Positions 13,960 through 25,925 are shown, numbered from the stretch's first letter. The stretch is 64,000 bases of DNA from Anticarsia gemmatalis (GCF_050436995.1 NC_134751.1:1550001-1614000), one strand, 5' to 3'. Translations and numbers: made by a program. Notes: generated by a model from the sequence alone, not told the origin.

Positions 13960-13999
13960 AACATCCCTTGGCGAGACGAAGTTCGCGGGCCCCAGCTAG
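13960..13999 (+). mobile_element. Helitron 3' end fragment
   Basis: GGCGAGACGAAGTTCGCGGG followed by CCCCAGCTAG and T: a Helitron hairpin and CTAG end. The 5' part is not recognisable. Confidence 0.55.
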
Positions 14000-14659
14000 T
14001 TTATATTATTTAAGCACTAAATAAAATATTTTGTTCTCATTGTACTAACATCTTAACTTAGCCGCTTCGTTCGAGTCTCGATATTTTTTATTCAGTTTAA
14101 GAAGTTCCTGGTTACCTCAGAGCTTATCCTGTGTACAGCGTTTACTAAGAAATGTTAAACAAATGGTTCTATTTTCTTTGTGGCGATACTGCCTCTCTTT
14201 CTATTATGTACAGTGTGAGGGAGACAGCGTGTGTAATTAATTAGTGCGTTTTGTATCAGTGAATTGACTCGGAAGACTGAGTGTGCTTTTATCGGTTGAA
14301 AATGTATTACGGGTTTGCTATTAGGTCAATAATAATGTACTCATAATATTAGTAAGTCTGGTTTGTTTAGTGGTTAAAAAATGGAAGTTATTCTGACCTA
14401 CATTGAGATTTTTTACACTCAATACGCAAGAACCGAATGGCAGGCGGAATTTAAAATAACTACTAATAATTATTACAAAGGCAACAGCTACTTGGTAATT
14501 AGTAATTAGTGGTTTGAAACCTAATCTTAGTAAAATATCGAGCAATGGTTGTGCTGTTGTAGGCTTGAACCATTGCAATGGAATCGAATCCGGTACCACA
14601 ACTTCGGTAGTCTACACTACCATTAAGATTCTTCTCTGATCTCTGTCTACCCCTTGACT

Positions 14660-14722
14660 TATGTATGCATGAATGTATGTAGGTATGTGTGTATGTACGT
14701 ATGAATGTAAGTATGTCTGTAT
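14660..14722. repeat. ATGT-rich microsatellite
   Basis: An imperfect ATGT/GTAT run (TATGCATGAATGTATGTAGG and onward). The open frames across it are low complexity. Confidence 0.7.
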
Positions 14723-15154
14723 AAAGATAACTAATACTAAGTATATGGTTATATTTTATCAATAAGATACTTCTCATTCCTTTAAATCAAACAATGGTTC
14801 TCAAAAATGAAAATATCAACCCGTTGTTCAAAGAACTATCACAACGGTTGAAGGAATTCGAAATGTTACAATAATTGTTGGATGTTTTGATCGATTCATT
14901 GATTTGAAGAATTTTATAAGTGAATAGTTGTTCTGTGAAGTTTTTGTTGTTACGTTTTTAAAGTGTTCTTGTGCTACTCTTAGACTGTAGGGTTTTTGCA
15001 TTTCGTGATGTTTGCTGAGGCAGTTTTGGTTGAATATCTTCTGATCTTAGACAACCGATATTAATTTATACATATTGTGCATGTAACATTGAACGTAACC
15101 GTGAACAAAATTTTGCTATTTATAATATTATGTATTTAGCTGTTAAATGTTTGG

Positions 15155-15195
15155 ATACACGGCTTTTGCCCGTGATTTTGTCCGCGTGATATATT
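15155..15195 (-). mobile_element. Inverted Helitron-like end fragment
   Basis: GGCTTTTGCCCGTGATTTTG then TCCGCGTG is the complement of the terminus seen near 27760-27790. It is degraded. Confidence 0.4.
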
Positions 15196-16194
15196 TTCCG
15201 GAGTAAAATAAATGTATATTCAATCACGCAAAGAAATTTGTTAAAAAGTAGTTTTTAACCTCAATTAACACTTAGATAATCTTTTTTACCCTAGAAAATC
15301 TTATAAGTATCTGACAAACGTTGTGGAAAGCTAGTGTTAAAAAGAAATTGATATAAAATCTACATTGATTCTTCGGTTATAACAGAATGATATAACATTA
15401 GTCGTATACTATTATATTCCTTGTATCGTAACAAGTTGCGGCGGCAATTCCCTACGTAGGAATTCCATTCACGCTTCATAGTTTAGGAGCCAGGGAGACG
15501 AAGTTTAAGTCCCGGTAAAAGTATCTGTACCAAGAGGTCGGTGACCTCCGACCCTCTGAAGTTTTGGAAGTCGCTTTATTTCTTAGCAGTATTTTAATAG
15601 ACAAGTTTCATGAAAAAATATGGACACTTAAACACTCATAATATTTATTAAGTGGAGCATATATGTATAAGAATTTCTGAAGTGATGTGTTTAAAAAATA
15701 TGTATTATCGAGCGGCCTGAACTCTGTCACTAGACACCGACCATAGTAATTAACGGGAAAATATTCTTTAGCAAAGCACATATCTACACACTGTCTTCAA
15801 TATAATGAGCATCATGATTAACACTATTCTTGTAAGCTTATAATCATCATCATGTTCTCATTTCTTCATCATTCCTTTTCTACATGAAACTACGTGTGTT
15901 TTATATACATTTCCTTTCGCATTTATAATATAAGTAATAACCTAAATCTAACCGTTCTCAGAGCTCTTTACCTAACATCGTTCGCTGCACATCGCCCCAG
16001 TATTAATATTGCACGAACACTCGCAGGTGTTGTGCGGCCAAATTGAAAATTGCTCACATCGGCACTGCTGCGCCACAGTCGTAATTATACGCTCAATCTG
16101 CAAGGAATCAAGATATTTCGACAATGTTTTTTGGTAATTGGAAGCGAATAGGTTGTCAATCGATAGGTCTTTGATGCTTGAATAGAGGCTTTAA

Positions 16195-16445
16195 TCTATA
16201 CTAATATAATAAAGCTGAAGAGTTTGTTTGTTTGTTTATTTGAACGCGCTAATCTCAGGGACTACTGGTCCGATTCGAAAAATTCTTTCAATGTTAGATA
16301 GCCTATTTATCGAGGAAGGTTTTAGGCTATATAACATCACGCTACGGTCATTAGGAGCGGAGTAGCAACGAAAAATGTTACAAAACGGGGAAAATTTTGA
16401 CCCATTCTCTTAGGTGACGCAAGCGAAGTTGCGCGGGTCAGCTAG
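16195..16445 (+). mobile_element. Non-autonomous Helitron, full length
   Basis: Starts TCTATACTAATAT, ends with the hairpin CGCAAGCGAAGTTGCG followed by GGTCAGCTAG, and sits between A and T as Helitrons do. It has no coding capacity. It lies about 1 kb beyond the gene A stop codon. Confidence 0.85.
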
Positions 16446-16997
16446 TTCGTTATAACGAGCATGCTATATTCTGTGCATATGTCTTTTAGAATGTCGAAAG
16501 AAATAATTACTGAGTCATAATGCCGGTTTGAACTTCATGAAACTGTCAGGACACAGTTCATTCATTTGTATAATTAAAATATGTTTTTAAGGTTAATCAT
16601 GGGTTTTTTGTAAAAATTCTAAGCCACTTAATTATTCAGCATCGACGATTTTCTTACGTTAAAAGATTGTAAAATTTTTAGTTAATATTTTTATCTTAAC
16701 AAACTGTTATTAAAATAAATCGGGGCCTTATCGGACGGGAACCTCGGGGATCGGGATACTCAGGGAATAACCCAAAAGATCTATAGAAGTTTAAAATAAC
16801 TCTCTAAAATAAGTAATTTAGTTTATTTGTATATTGTACTATTAGTTATTTACATTAAAATTAGCCTATTAATACTTAGAGCCAGTTTCAAAACTTCTGG
16901 ATAAGTATTAGATAGCTTATCAGATAGTACTTCGACAGTAGTTTTCATACGTTTGCTGTCATATTATCTAGCAGATATGCCATCTGACTTTTACCGC

Positions 16998-17335
16998 CTC
17001 TGTGACGCAGTCGGTAGTGTATTCGACTGCCGCGCAAGAAGTCTCGGGTTCCATAATCGGGTAATCCTAGGTCAGGCCATTACGTCTATCCTGAGTTATG
17101 AAGTTGAGTTCGTAGATTTCCGTGCCTAATAGAGCACGTAAAGCCGTCGGTCCTGCGCCTGACCTCTCACTGGTCGTGTCGGTTATACGTCCCACCGGGC
17201 TGAGTGTAAAGGCATAGGGAGTGTATGTACCTGTGTATTGTATACACACTTGGACACTATAAACAAAGTCCTGCACACAGTTGGCTGGTTTCAATGAAAC
17301 TGGCCACCGTAGCCGAATATCGGGTAAAGAAAACA
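16998..17335 (+). repeat. tRNA-like SINE downstream of gene A
   Basis: A tRNA-like head (CTGTGACGCAGTCGG, TCTCGGGTTCC) is followed by a GC-richer body with CCGTCGGTCCTGCGCCTGAC and GTCCTGCACACAG. It begins about 70 bp past the gene A stop on the 3' side and could be part of the 3' UTR in antisense orientation. Confidence 0.6.
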
Positions 17336-17407
17336 TAATTAGGCTATCTTACACTTATTCATAAGCAGTGAAACTAGCAATTAATGTCTAGATTATCTTT
17401 TAGGAAC

Positions 17408-17650
17408 TTATTCTTTCCACTCAAAGCCTCTATTCTTCATACCCTCTTTATCATCACAATGTTCAATACTAATTACGTTATTATGATTTAAAACTATATC
17501 TTTTTTCTCTTTCATTCCTATAGCTTCAGCCTCTTTTACTGTATCTGGTAGTGATATTTCAGCTACATCGGGAACTAAGAAAGTAATTAGGCCTGCGATT
17601 ATTGAGACGATGCCGAATATTAGTGATGGTAAACCTTCCCAGTAGACCGT
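17408..17650 (-). CDS. Gene A exon 7 (TM12 and tail)
   Basis: 243 bp from acceptor TTTTCCAG to TAA at 17410-17408. It encodes TVYWEGLPSLIFGIVSIIAG (TM12), LPDTVKEAE and a hydrophilic Lys/Glu-rich C-terminus about 24 residues longer than in gene B. A SINE starts about 70 bp after the stop. Confidence 0.92.
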   Translation of the reverse strand, partial: TVYWEGLPSLIFGIVSIIAGLITFLVPDVAEISLPDTVKEAEAIGMKEKKDIVLNHNNVISIEHCDDKEGMKNRGFEWKE

Positions 17651-20600
17651 CTGGAAAAGAAGGAAAATATTAGTATATAGAGCAATAGCTCTATAAAGTA
17701 TTAAAGAAAAACTAATAAGAGTATCTTGTCATTGAAATATTTAGAGCAAGTTGCGTTCGCCGGTTTTTAAGCGTTCAGTTGGTTAAGCAACCTTTAATGC
17801 GGACATTCAATAGATGGGTGGCCGTTCATTGGTAATTAAACTGTGTGTGTCCGTGTTTTGGAGGCTATATAAAAAATGTCTCATTGGTTATATTTAAAAC
17901 ATCTAATCAACGGATAAAAAGTCATAGATACAACAAAATTTACATTTAAATAGCAGCATAATGAGCAGTATTGATTGCACTCAGCCAAAATCCTTAATAT
18001 TTATTTATGTTGTTAATAACTAAATATCGTCTTTGGAAAAAAGACAAAGGTCACAACGATATTATCAATACACTCAATCAAATGAATATTCAATCTCTAA
18101 TAGTGTTAATGCAATGATAGCCTAGTCTAAACAATCGTCTTCCACGCAAGTAGTCAAGATTTCGAACCCGAGGCAACATACCAATGACTTTTCAAAACTA
18201 TGTGTCTATTAGAAATAATTATGACTTATTCTATCGGTGAAGGAAATCATCGTGATGAAACCTAACGTGCCCAAAAGCCCTTTAAACAGATCTTGAAGAT
18301 ATTATGCGAAGTTCCCCACACGCACTTGGCTAGCATGGTCAACTCAAGGTCTAACCATTGCCTCATTCCAGGAGGACACCCTTGCCCAGCAGAAGAACAG
18401 CGATGCATAAAATTTATTCTTATTTAAATTGCATAAAACTACAATAAAAATACTAACCAATAAAGGAGCCTGTGGAGCCACAATAGAGCCGACTCGCCCC
18501 AAAGACGAACATAACGCGTGCATAGAGTTCCTTGTGTAAGTGGGGAACAATTCCGATGTGAAAATATACGTGATGGTGAAGTACAGAGACGCCATGAACT
18601 TGCCAGCCATAAACATGGTTATTGATAGCCATGGCATATCTGAAACAAAAATTGAGGTAAATTTCGTAATAATTCAAGTCTAAGAGTGATACAAGTCTAA
18701 CAATGATGACACCGTTGAACACCATAATGATGATGATCATGACGTTGAACATGATAATGAGTAATCCAAGAGACATGGTGGCTGGTGATTATTTCAAAAG
18801 TATCTATAATTTTCAGTTTCTTTTTATAGAATTCTAATTTATACTATTAGAAAACTAATAGCAGAGCACTTAGCTCGACCTAGGAATCGTAACTGAGATC
18901 TCGTCATCAGCAAACCATATACCCTACCGCCGAAATCACAGACTTAGTCTAAATCGCTTAGGGTTTATAAAGTATTTTCAAAAGATTTTCATTTATTTTG
19001 CGTAATATTTGGACCGTTCCAAGTGAATAAACTTATAACGAACACTCATGAGTTCTAGCTTATCATATTAAAAGACTCCTCTGGGTATATTAATATGTCT
19101 GGCTTTAGCCCCGCCCATCTTAAAGTTTGAGCTCCAAAAGCCTTTCGCAAATCTTTATAAATATTTAAGTAATTTATTTTAGAAACTATTGAAGTTGTCT
19201 GTCTCTGTGACTACGAGGTTTTAGGTTCGATTCCCATGTCGGACATGGTGCCATCAGACTTTAATGAATATTGTTGGACTATAGATCAAAGGCAGTTAGG
19301 TCCAAAAATCAATTTTAAATAAGGGGAAATTTTATTTCGGACTAGGAAGGTCCAATAGCTCGTTTTTCTATTACTATCAATTACCGCCGACGAACTATCA
19401 AGAATATGTTGTATGAAAACTTTATCAGCGCCTCCAGCGGGTGCCTTAGAAAATAAATATTAAGCATTTTAAAATGTCGAACTTTCGACACTTGATAGTA
19501 CCGCTTGTAGAAAAACGCGCTTTAAATATTTTAACACTTTCCGGTCCAAAAGTAATAAAAATAAAAACGCCATCAATTTAAATTTCACGAGTAAATCTCT
19601 AATTATTCTCTTAATAACCGTATTGCAGTCTTAAATCATCATGTCACAATTACTGAATGTCTTGAATACAATAGAATTATGGTATAGATGTTATGGGGTC
19701 GTTCATTAAATCACCATAACGCAATGACCAGCTAAATTCTACTGTTTATGGTTATCGGTAGTTATAAAACATCTAGGAAATCTAAATCAATTAATTAAGT
19801 ATTTATTTTATATTAAACTAGTGAAATACGAATAGATTGCTCCTACTTCCTGTGGGATGTTTTATGACATCGTAGACTGTCTGTTTTTAGCATGAGTGAT
19901 TACTGATTGAACTTCTTTTCGATAGCTAAATGCAGCCACCGATCGCTACACCCCGCACACAAGTGCGTATCTGCCATGACTATGTATGGTTAATATAGAT
20001 ATCATATATTATGTAGCAATCGCAAATCAGTTGTCAATAGTGGTAGAAAAACTCCTCCATTTTAGAATCGAGTTATTGTAGAAGAATATTGTATATATTA
20101 AAGTACGAGTAAGATATCGTCGGTATAATAATATCCATGTCGGTATAATAATACACTATGCTACAAATAGCAATACTCACCAGTCGGTAAGAAAGGTTGT
20201 CCCACACAGAACAAACCGGCGAGCAAGAACGACCAAATCAGAGGAAACTTTCTTCTATACTTCATCAGAATATACATTGCTAAGAAACCACCAGGAACTT
20301 CAATCAATGCGATCAAACTATAGTTAATGTATTTGTTTCCTTGAAGAGACACAGACGTGATAGTCATGCCGTAGTTTACAAAAGTAGATGTCGTCCACCA
20401 AACAACACATATTATGAACCGTTGAACCAAAGCAAAAGAACTGAACATGCTTTTAAAAACAGCTGAAAATTCCACATTCTCTTCCTTATCTGTATCACAA
20501 ATTAGATTGTCTAAAACATTTTCGTCTATTTTCACTTTATTCTTTTTGGACATTTTTTGTATTATTTGCACTGCTTCTTTTTTTCTCCCTTTTATTAGCA

Positions 20601-23600
20601 GCCATCTTGGGCTTTCGTCTAAGCAGAAGAGATAGAAGAAGAAGAGTAAGGCTGGTGCGTAGAGTACTCTTAAGAAATTCCTCCAGTCTGGAACTATCCA
20701 GGCTATGAAAGCCTTAATCACAGCTCCCACACTGTAACCTATGCTGGTGATTGTAAAGAATGGCACTCGTTTCTTAGTAGAGACGATTTCTACATCTGCA
20801 AATTAAAAAGATGAATTGCACTTTGTGAATTGCGAAGTGGTGGAGAAAGATCAGGAAGGCTGATCCCACTACCATATGGGATTCATAGCATGAAAGAGAG
20901 AGAGAGATAAAAAGAGAGGTGAAACAAATTACTTCACTCAAACATTTTAAATGAATAGTTATTTCTAATCTGTAACAAAATTATCTTTAGTAAAAAAAAA
21001 AGATTCTGCACTGGTAACATGGCCCTCATGGCCTGAGTTTTTGGTAAAATACATGATACAAACAGTGAAAAAGTAAACAACACATTTGAGAATTACCTAA
21101 AAGATTTCAGTACCTTTTTGTTAAAAATTAGTCTTCTTCAATAATTAAGCAACATTTATTGCAAGGGTGTGTAAAGCGATAGAGCCTTTATAATAATGTA
21201 AAGTATACTAAAAATGACCACTCACTCAAAATATAAGCAGGCGAGCAAATATCTCCGAACGCCGACTCCAGAAACTCGAGAGCGATGTACAACCAGTATG
21301 ACGTCACAAAACTCCTCGCCACTCCGAGGACACCGCCAATCACTCCCGTCAATATTATCATTGCTTTTCTACCTAACCTGTTGGAGAAATAACCATCAAT
21401 ACATTATTATAAAGCTAAATCGACCACCGTGTCTAACTATCTGTCTGTTCACGATAAACTTAAAATCTACTGAATGGATTTTCATGTGGTTTTCACCAAT
21501 AGAAAGAGTGATTCTTGAGATTTTTTTTGTGTATAACTTGCTAAGGTAAATTGGATTTAACATAGGTGGGGTAGAAGTAGACGCTAGCTAAGATAAATAA
21601 AATTTAATCAGAAGCATGCAGTCATTTTGTTCACCACGTCACCAAATCCGGTTTGAGATCATTGTTCTATGTAGGTAAGAATAGAAAATAATTAGAAATT
21701 ATAATATGGTTTAATTTTGAGTCATGTTTATTTACCTGTAGCAGTTTATTTACAGAATATATGCAAACTTATTTCGAAACAATGTTAGCATAAACTGCAA
21801 TTTATTATAGTGTAGAGATAAAAATATATTTATATGCTATTATGCACGTGAGACGGTCAAGTACGACCGTTGTTCAGCGTTGCAAATTAGTAGAATGGAA
21901 AATTATACCTATAATTATATTAAATTACGTATAAGATTATAAAAATAAAGTTTATACTTTTTGAAATTACCATAAAGGCTTGTCAAAACTACCTCTATTT
22001 TTTGTTTTTGTTTTTTATATCAAACGCCTACTGAATCGTCGCAAAGCCAGGGTTCGAACCCAAAACTTCGATATCAATAATCACATTTACATTGGCCTTT
22101 TATTCATTAATTGCTACTAACTGTTTTGTCAAAGTATTTTCATGAAACTAGCGTATTTTATCTAATGTTTTGTACGTACCTGTCAGATAGCGGTCCAACG
22201 AATATCAGTCCTACCATATAAGCGAGACTGTGTACCGTCCCGACCAAAGTTCTCTTCCAGTCCTGACATGCTAGCCCGAACTGTAAGTCATAAAATTGTA
22301 TTATTCTCCATAATATAGAGCCAAGACAGTGAAAGAATATATGTTATCATTGCTTTTACATCGAAGAACAAAATACAACGGTCGATAGTAATAAAAAATA
22401 TCAAAATACACTGTGGTTACCTTATTGAATTTAACAGACAATTCTTGCACTGAGAAATCTTTTACTTTGCGGTGGTCTTTTAACCACACATACTACGACA
22501 ACAAGGTAGGAATTTTGCACCTGGGTGATTAAGAAATAATATAATAATTACCTCAGCAACAAAACTGTCAGGTTTATCATAAATCCACTCCGTGCACCTC
22601 GCAGAGTTGATAGTCCCGCACGTATTGTTTTCGAAGGCTGCGTCTGCGCATCTGTAACAAACCGGCAATGTATTCAAACATCTGCACGTGTGTCGTTCTG
22701 ATAACATATGACACAATGATGTTTCTCATTGTCGTTTCTTTGTTGTTGATGTGCGGATATCGATAATGATTTACATAGATATTGTAAAACGAGAGAAAAT
22801 AAAGTCATTAATTGATCTTTTTTTTTCCTTAGAAGGTTTTATTACTCTAGAGATAGCTTGATAATGAATTGAATAAATAAAATTAATTATCGTATAGTTA
22901 TTGATCTTAGGCGTTTGGCAATCGACGACTACCTGCAAGGCCTTTTAACGTGTCCTTTAAATCAGGGCGACACTCATATCAAATATTACTAAACATGCAC
23001 CCATCTATGGAATGTCCTCACCAAAGGTTGCTTAACTTGCAGATCGTTTACCTATCGATGAACGCAAAAATCTATGAACGCGTCATTGAATGTCAAAAAT
23101 CATAAAAAATACACTCAATTTCCAGGAAATTCCTTGTTAACCGTCTTTTATAGTTATTATAATTTATTTAAATTTCAAAATGACTATTACTTTGAAAAAT
23201 AAAACTATATTATAGGAAACTGTTTAACGGCTTAAAATTATGGATAGTCTATGGAAAATTGTTTCACAATTATAGCCGTGAAGAACGTTCCGCCTTTTGA
23301 AATGATTTTTTACATATTCTATACAAATATGAATATTTCAAACTTTTGTAACAAAAGGGGTGTACTTATTTAACGCGTAATTATTTGACTGATATTTTAA
23401 TAACAAAGATGTTTACAAAGAGATTATTTCTGGCGCGAAAAATTGTTTTCGAGTATTGATTTTTGTTTTTATGCCGAGGCGAGGACGATTTTAACCAACG
23501 ACATTTGAGGATACCATAATATGTTCTCATGATTAAATTTTGTATACGAAATGCAATAAATGGCTTCGTCCGCGCAAAGAAATTTCCCGGGAAACTCTCA

Positions 23601-25252
23601 TTCCATGTGTTAATCCAGGTCAAAATTAATCTGTGTCCAAATATTATCATAAAACGTTAAGTCGTTTAACAAAGAACCGTCCAAATATCCAAACTTTAGC
23701 ATTTACTAGCTGACCCGCGCAACTTCGCTTGCGTCACATAAGAGAGAATGGTTCAAAATTTTCCCCGTTTTCGTAACATTTTTTACTGCTACTCTGCTCC
23801 TATTGGTCGTAGCGTGATGATATATAGCCTATAACCTTCCTCGATAAATGGGCTATCTAACACCGAAAGAATTTTTCAAATCGGACCCGTAGTTCCTGAG
23901 ATTAGCGCGTTCAAACAAACAAACAAACAAACTCTTCAGCTTTATAATATTAGTATAGATTATAATATTAGTATAGATTTTATTTCAGTAAGATACTACA
24001 AGACATTATTACAATACTTGCATACATAACCTTCTAAACACGTCAATTATGTCATAAAATAAATTGAAAACATTGACCACGTGTTGTTCAATGTCGCTAT
24101 GAGTGAAACTTGACTTTCACCTCAGTTAGTTGTGAGGTCAACAACTTCTTAACCTTATAGATAACTGAATATGTTGTACTAATACTTGAATAGTTTTTAA
24201 GATGAAGAGCAATGGGTTACGAGAAACTTGCAAGATGCCACACTAGGGCTAGGGCCAATGTAAAATGTAAAAAAAGTGTAGTTCTCACAGTTTTGTTAGG
24301 CTTGGTAGGTAGGCGCGGTAATTTAAATCGTAAACTTAAGGCCATTGTACTGACTTAGTTTGACACTACAAAGGTTTAGTTATAATGAATGCAGTACGCT
24401 TATCAACCGTGAAGATTCAAGGACATTTGTTATCTATAAGAAATATTTTTTCAACCCTAACTTCTTCGTCAATATTTTTTCGGTAGTTATTATTTGTTTC
24501 ACTTGATCGAATTGTTCTTATTTTTATTTTTTTTTGTTTTTTTTAACGTAGGTACCACTGTTTAGACTAGAAATAGCTCAGATTTATTTTATTGAACATA
24601 CTGCTCATTACGTTACATAAAATAATTAATAAATAATAAATCGGGAGGTCGTGGGTTCTATTCCCACACGGAACAATTGGCCATAGTTAAACGGAAACGA
24701 TCCAACCCACACAGACGTAGTTTCGAGATATTTAACTTTTAAGTTCAGATTGTATTCCGTCATTGATTCTCCACTTTAACTTTGGGGACTATAACTTCAT
24801 GGTGGGTTTGAATTTTACTTGGATTGTTTTCGTGATATTAAAATTTTAACTTCAAGGAGTGTTTTGGTATACATAACTCATTTTCGGCCATAGTGTGGGT
24901 TGGATCCTTTCCGTTTAACTATGGCCAATTATTTCTGCGATCCACAAATAGTTGTTTCGGGTCTGGTTTTACTTTGTGTCCGATGTTTGTATGTTTGTAA
25001 AAGTCCCCGCGACACAAGAATAATTCTTAGCACGGAAGTTGTCCTTAAAAAGGGAAAAAAAATTAATAAAGAAGCTATTACCCACCTGTATTCGACTTCT
25101 TCAACAACAAATAAATAATTGGTGGCGTTGAAAGAATTAGATATATAAGCTAAACCTATGAGCAACAACACTTGCCGGTGATAAGCACCAAATATACTGA
25201 ACTTACTTAAAACAGCATCTATTTGATCTCTTTTTTCATTTTCTATTATCAT
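17408..25252 (-). CDS. Gene A: SLC22-like MFS transporter, 7 exons
   Basis: Spliced CDS read on the minus strand: 25252-25086, 22651-22552, 22280-22180, 21377-21226, 20795-20181, 18639-18458 and 17650-17408, 1560 bp, 519 aa plus TAA. All introns are GT-AG and all phases match. The product is a predicted 12-helix plasma-membrane transporter of the SLC22 (organic ion) branch of the MFS. Landmarks: TM1 in exon 1; extracellular Cys loop with an N-N-T sequon (residues 57-94); GPLSDRLGRK (118-127) between TM2 and TM3; DESPRW (233-238) after TM6; ELFPTYTRN (408-416) before TM11-12; LPDTVKEAE (473-481) before a hydrophilic Lys/Glu-rich tail. The length is normal for the family. Arg427 occupies the position of the substrate-binding Asp of mammalian OCT1, so the substrate class is uncertain. 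A second candidate first exon lies at 29280-29446. The family call is firm; the substrate is unknown. Confidence 0.9.
18120..18415 (+). repeat. Interspersed repeat in gene A intron 6
   Basis: From ACAATCGTCTTCCACGCAAG through GGTGAAGGAAATCATCGTGA to ACTTGGCTAGCATGGTCAAC and CACCCTTGCCCAGCAG. The 3' part recurs at 6695, 11035, 25850, 30150, 58300 and 63690. Confidence 0.55.
18458..18639 (-). CDS. Gene A exon 6 (TM10-TM11)
   Basis: 182 bp, acceptor TTTCAG, donor GTTAGT. It encodes the helix MFMAGKFMASLYF and ELFPTYTRNSMHALCSSLGR, with Arg at the mammalian OCT1 Asp475 position, ending VAPQAPLL. Same length and phase as gene B exon 6. Confidence 0.94.
20181..20795 (-). CDS. Gene A exon 5 (TM5 to TM9-10)
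   Basis: 615 bp, acceptor ATTTGCAG, donor GTGAGT. The largest exon holds TM5-TM6, the DESPRWLL motif, the central cytoplasmic loop (Lys-rich, then Asp/Glu-rich) and the helices up to GLFCVGQPFLPT. Same length and phase as gene B exon 5. Confidence 0.95.
21226..21377 (-). CDS. Gene A exon 4 (TM3-TM4)
   Basis: 152 bp, acceptor CTCCAACAG, donor GTGAGT. It begins LGRKAMIILTG, completing the GxxxDRxGRK motif, and continues through the SYWLYIALEFLESAFGD helix. Length and phase equal those of gene B exon 4. Confidence 0.92.
22180..22280 (-). CDS. Gene A exon 3 (TM2)
   Basis: 101 bp between acceptor CTTACAG and donor GTACGT. It encodes FGLACQDWKRTLVGTVHS, TM2 and VGPLSD; the split codon gives Arg of the MFS loop motif. 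Length and phase equal those of gene B exon 3. Confidence 0.93.
22552..22651 (-). CDS. Gene A exon 2 (extracellular loop)
   Basis: 100 bp, acceptor TTGTTACAG at 22660-22652, donor GTAATT. It encodes the Cys loop between TM1 and TM2, including ENNTCG and CTEWIYD, and ends FVAE in phase 0. It is about 28 residues shorter than exon 2 of gene B. Another AG exactly 30 nt upstream (exon start 22681) keeps the frame, adds ten residues including two Cys, and would give the six loop cysteines seen in gene B. The proximal site has the better pyrimidine tract, so the exact start is open. Confidence 0.8.
23706..23977 (-). mobile_element. Non-autonomous Helitron, inverted, in gene A intron 1
   Basis: Same family as at 16195. 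The CTAG end with its GCGCAACTTCGCTTGCG hairpin is at the left. The TC end at the right is present twice in tandem (about 18-bp unit). Confidence 0.85.
24640..25060 (+). repeat. tRNA-derived SINE split by a MITE
   Basis: The B-box-like GTGGGTTCTATTCCCAC head (to about 24678) and the body with TTGTGTCC, TGTTTGTATGTTTGTAAAAG and CCCCGCGACACAAG (from 24927) rejoin cleanly once the insert at 24679-24926 is removed. The A-rich 3' end lies about 30 bp from the exon-1 donor of gene A. Confidence 0.75.
24679..24926. mobile_element. MITE inserted in a SINE
   Basis: 248 bp with about 34-bp terminal inverted repeats (GGCCATAGTTAAACGGAAA at the left, its complement at the right, about one mismatch), flanked by AATT on both sides. 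The nesting gives the relative age: SINE first, MITE second. Confidence 0.78.
25086..25252 (-). CDS. Gene A exon 1, proximal version
   Basis: 167 bp, ATG at 25252-25250, ending TAC-AG before the donor GTGGGT, phase 2. It encodes a cytoplasmic N-terminus (about 20 residues, with DAVLSKF) and TM1 (HRQVLLLIGLAY), ending EEVEYR. The length, end phase and about 31 of 55 residues match the distal exon at 29280-29446. A SINE tail begins about 30 bp into the intron. Confidence 0.88.
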
Positions 25253-25602
25253 TTTTGATAAATTATTTACAAAATTATTATTCGATAAATTATTTACAAG
25301 TTTTTCAAAGAATTGTACAAGTTCTGTTTCAATAACTTTCTGACATTAATTCGTTGGTTTATATCGAAAATATAATTTGAAATTAAAATTTTCAAATACT
25401 CCTATTGTTTTGAAAAATATTGTTGCATGGTACATAAATTTCTAATGCTTTCTTTAAAAAAGTCTAATATTCTAATATTTAAATTTGAAAATAATTTTGT
25501 TTTCCGTGTACTTATTTTTAACAAAACCTATTTTTTATCTTTTCAACAACACATGTCATTACTCAAAGCGCTACTTTCCTGACGCTTATTTATTTTTATC
25601 TA

Positions 25603-25614
25603 GTTAACAGTCAC
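25603..25614 (-). promoter_or_regulatory. 12-mer shared upstream of both gene A first exons (proximal copy)
   Basis: TTAACAGTCACT on the plus strand, about 350 bp upstream of the proximal ATG. On the minus strand it follows a TATAATAA stretch by about 16 nt. Confidence 0.4.
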
Positions 25615-25844
25615 TAAATACGGTTATTATACTATTGTTTTACAGAACACTTCTGTTAAAAAGAAAACAATACACTGAATAAAATTACAGAAAAATCTTA
25701 CTAATAATATAAGGACAGTAGAAGATAATTTCGAAACAATAACCGTAACACTGATGTTCCTAACACGTGTCGAAACTTACGCAAATTACGCGTGCGGAAT
25801 TAACATGCGACTAAAATTATTTTGAAGGATATTCTTTTTTTTAT

Positions 25845-25925
25845 CCCCTTATTGTCCCACTGCTGGGCAAGAGTCTCCGTGGACAACTCCGAGGTCAACT
25901 AGCCACAAAGATACGAGCGATGCAA
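25845..25925 (-). repeat. Inverted 3' fragment of the interspersed repeat
   Basis: TTATTGTCCCACTGCTGGGC and AAGAGTCTCCGTGGACAACT. It ends just before the foldback element. Confidence 0.5.

Noticed and set aside
14180..14240. Possible small hairpin (CTGCCTCTCTTTCT / GTGAGGGAGACAG)
   Set aside because: Pairing needs several G-U pairs and a short loop; too weak to call a microRNA.
17067..17336. Minus-strand 89-codon frame
   Set aside because: It coincides with a SINE downstream of gene A and has no transporter-like or other domain.
20447..20635. Plus-strand open frame inside gene A exon 5
   Set aside because: Antisense shadow of the transporter coding exon.
24900..25118. Plus-strand open frame over the SINE
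   Set aside because: It reads through a MITE end, a SINE body and the antisense of gene A exon 1.
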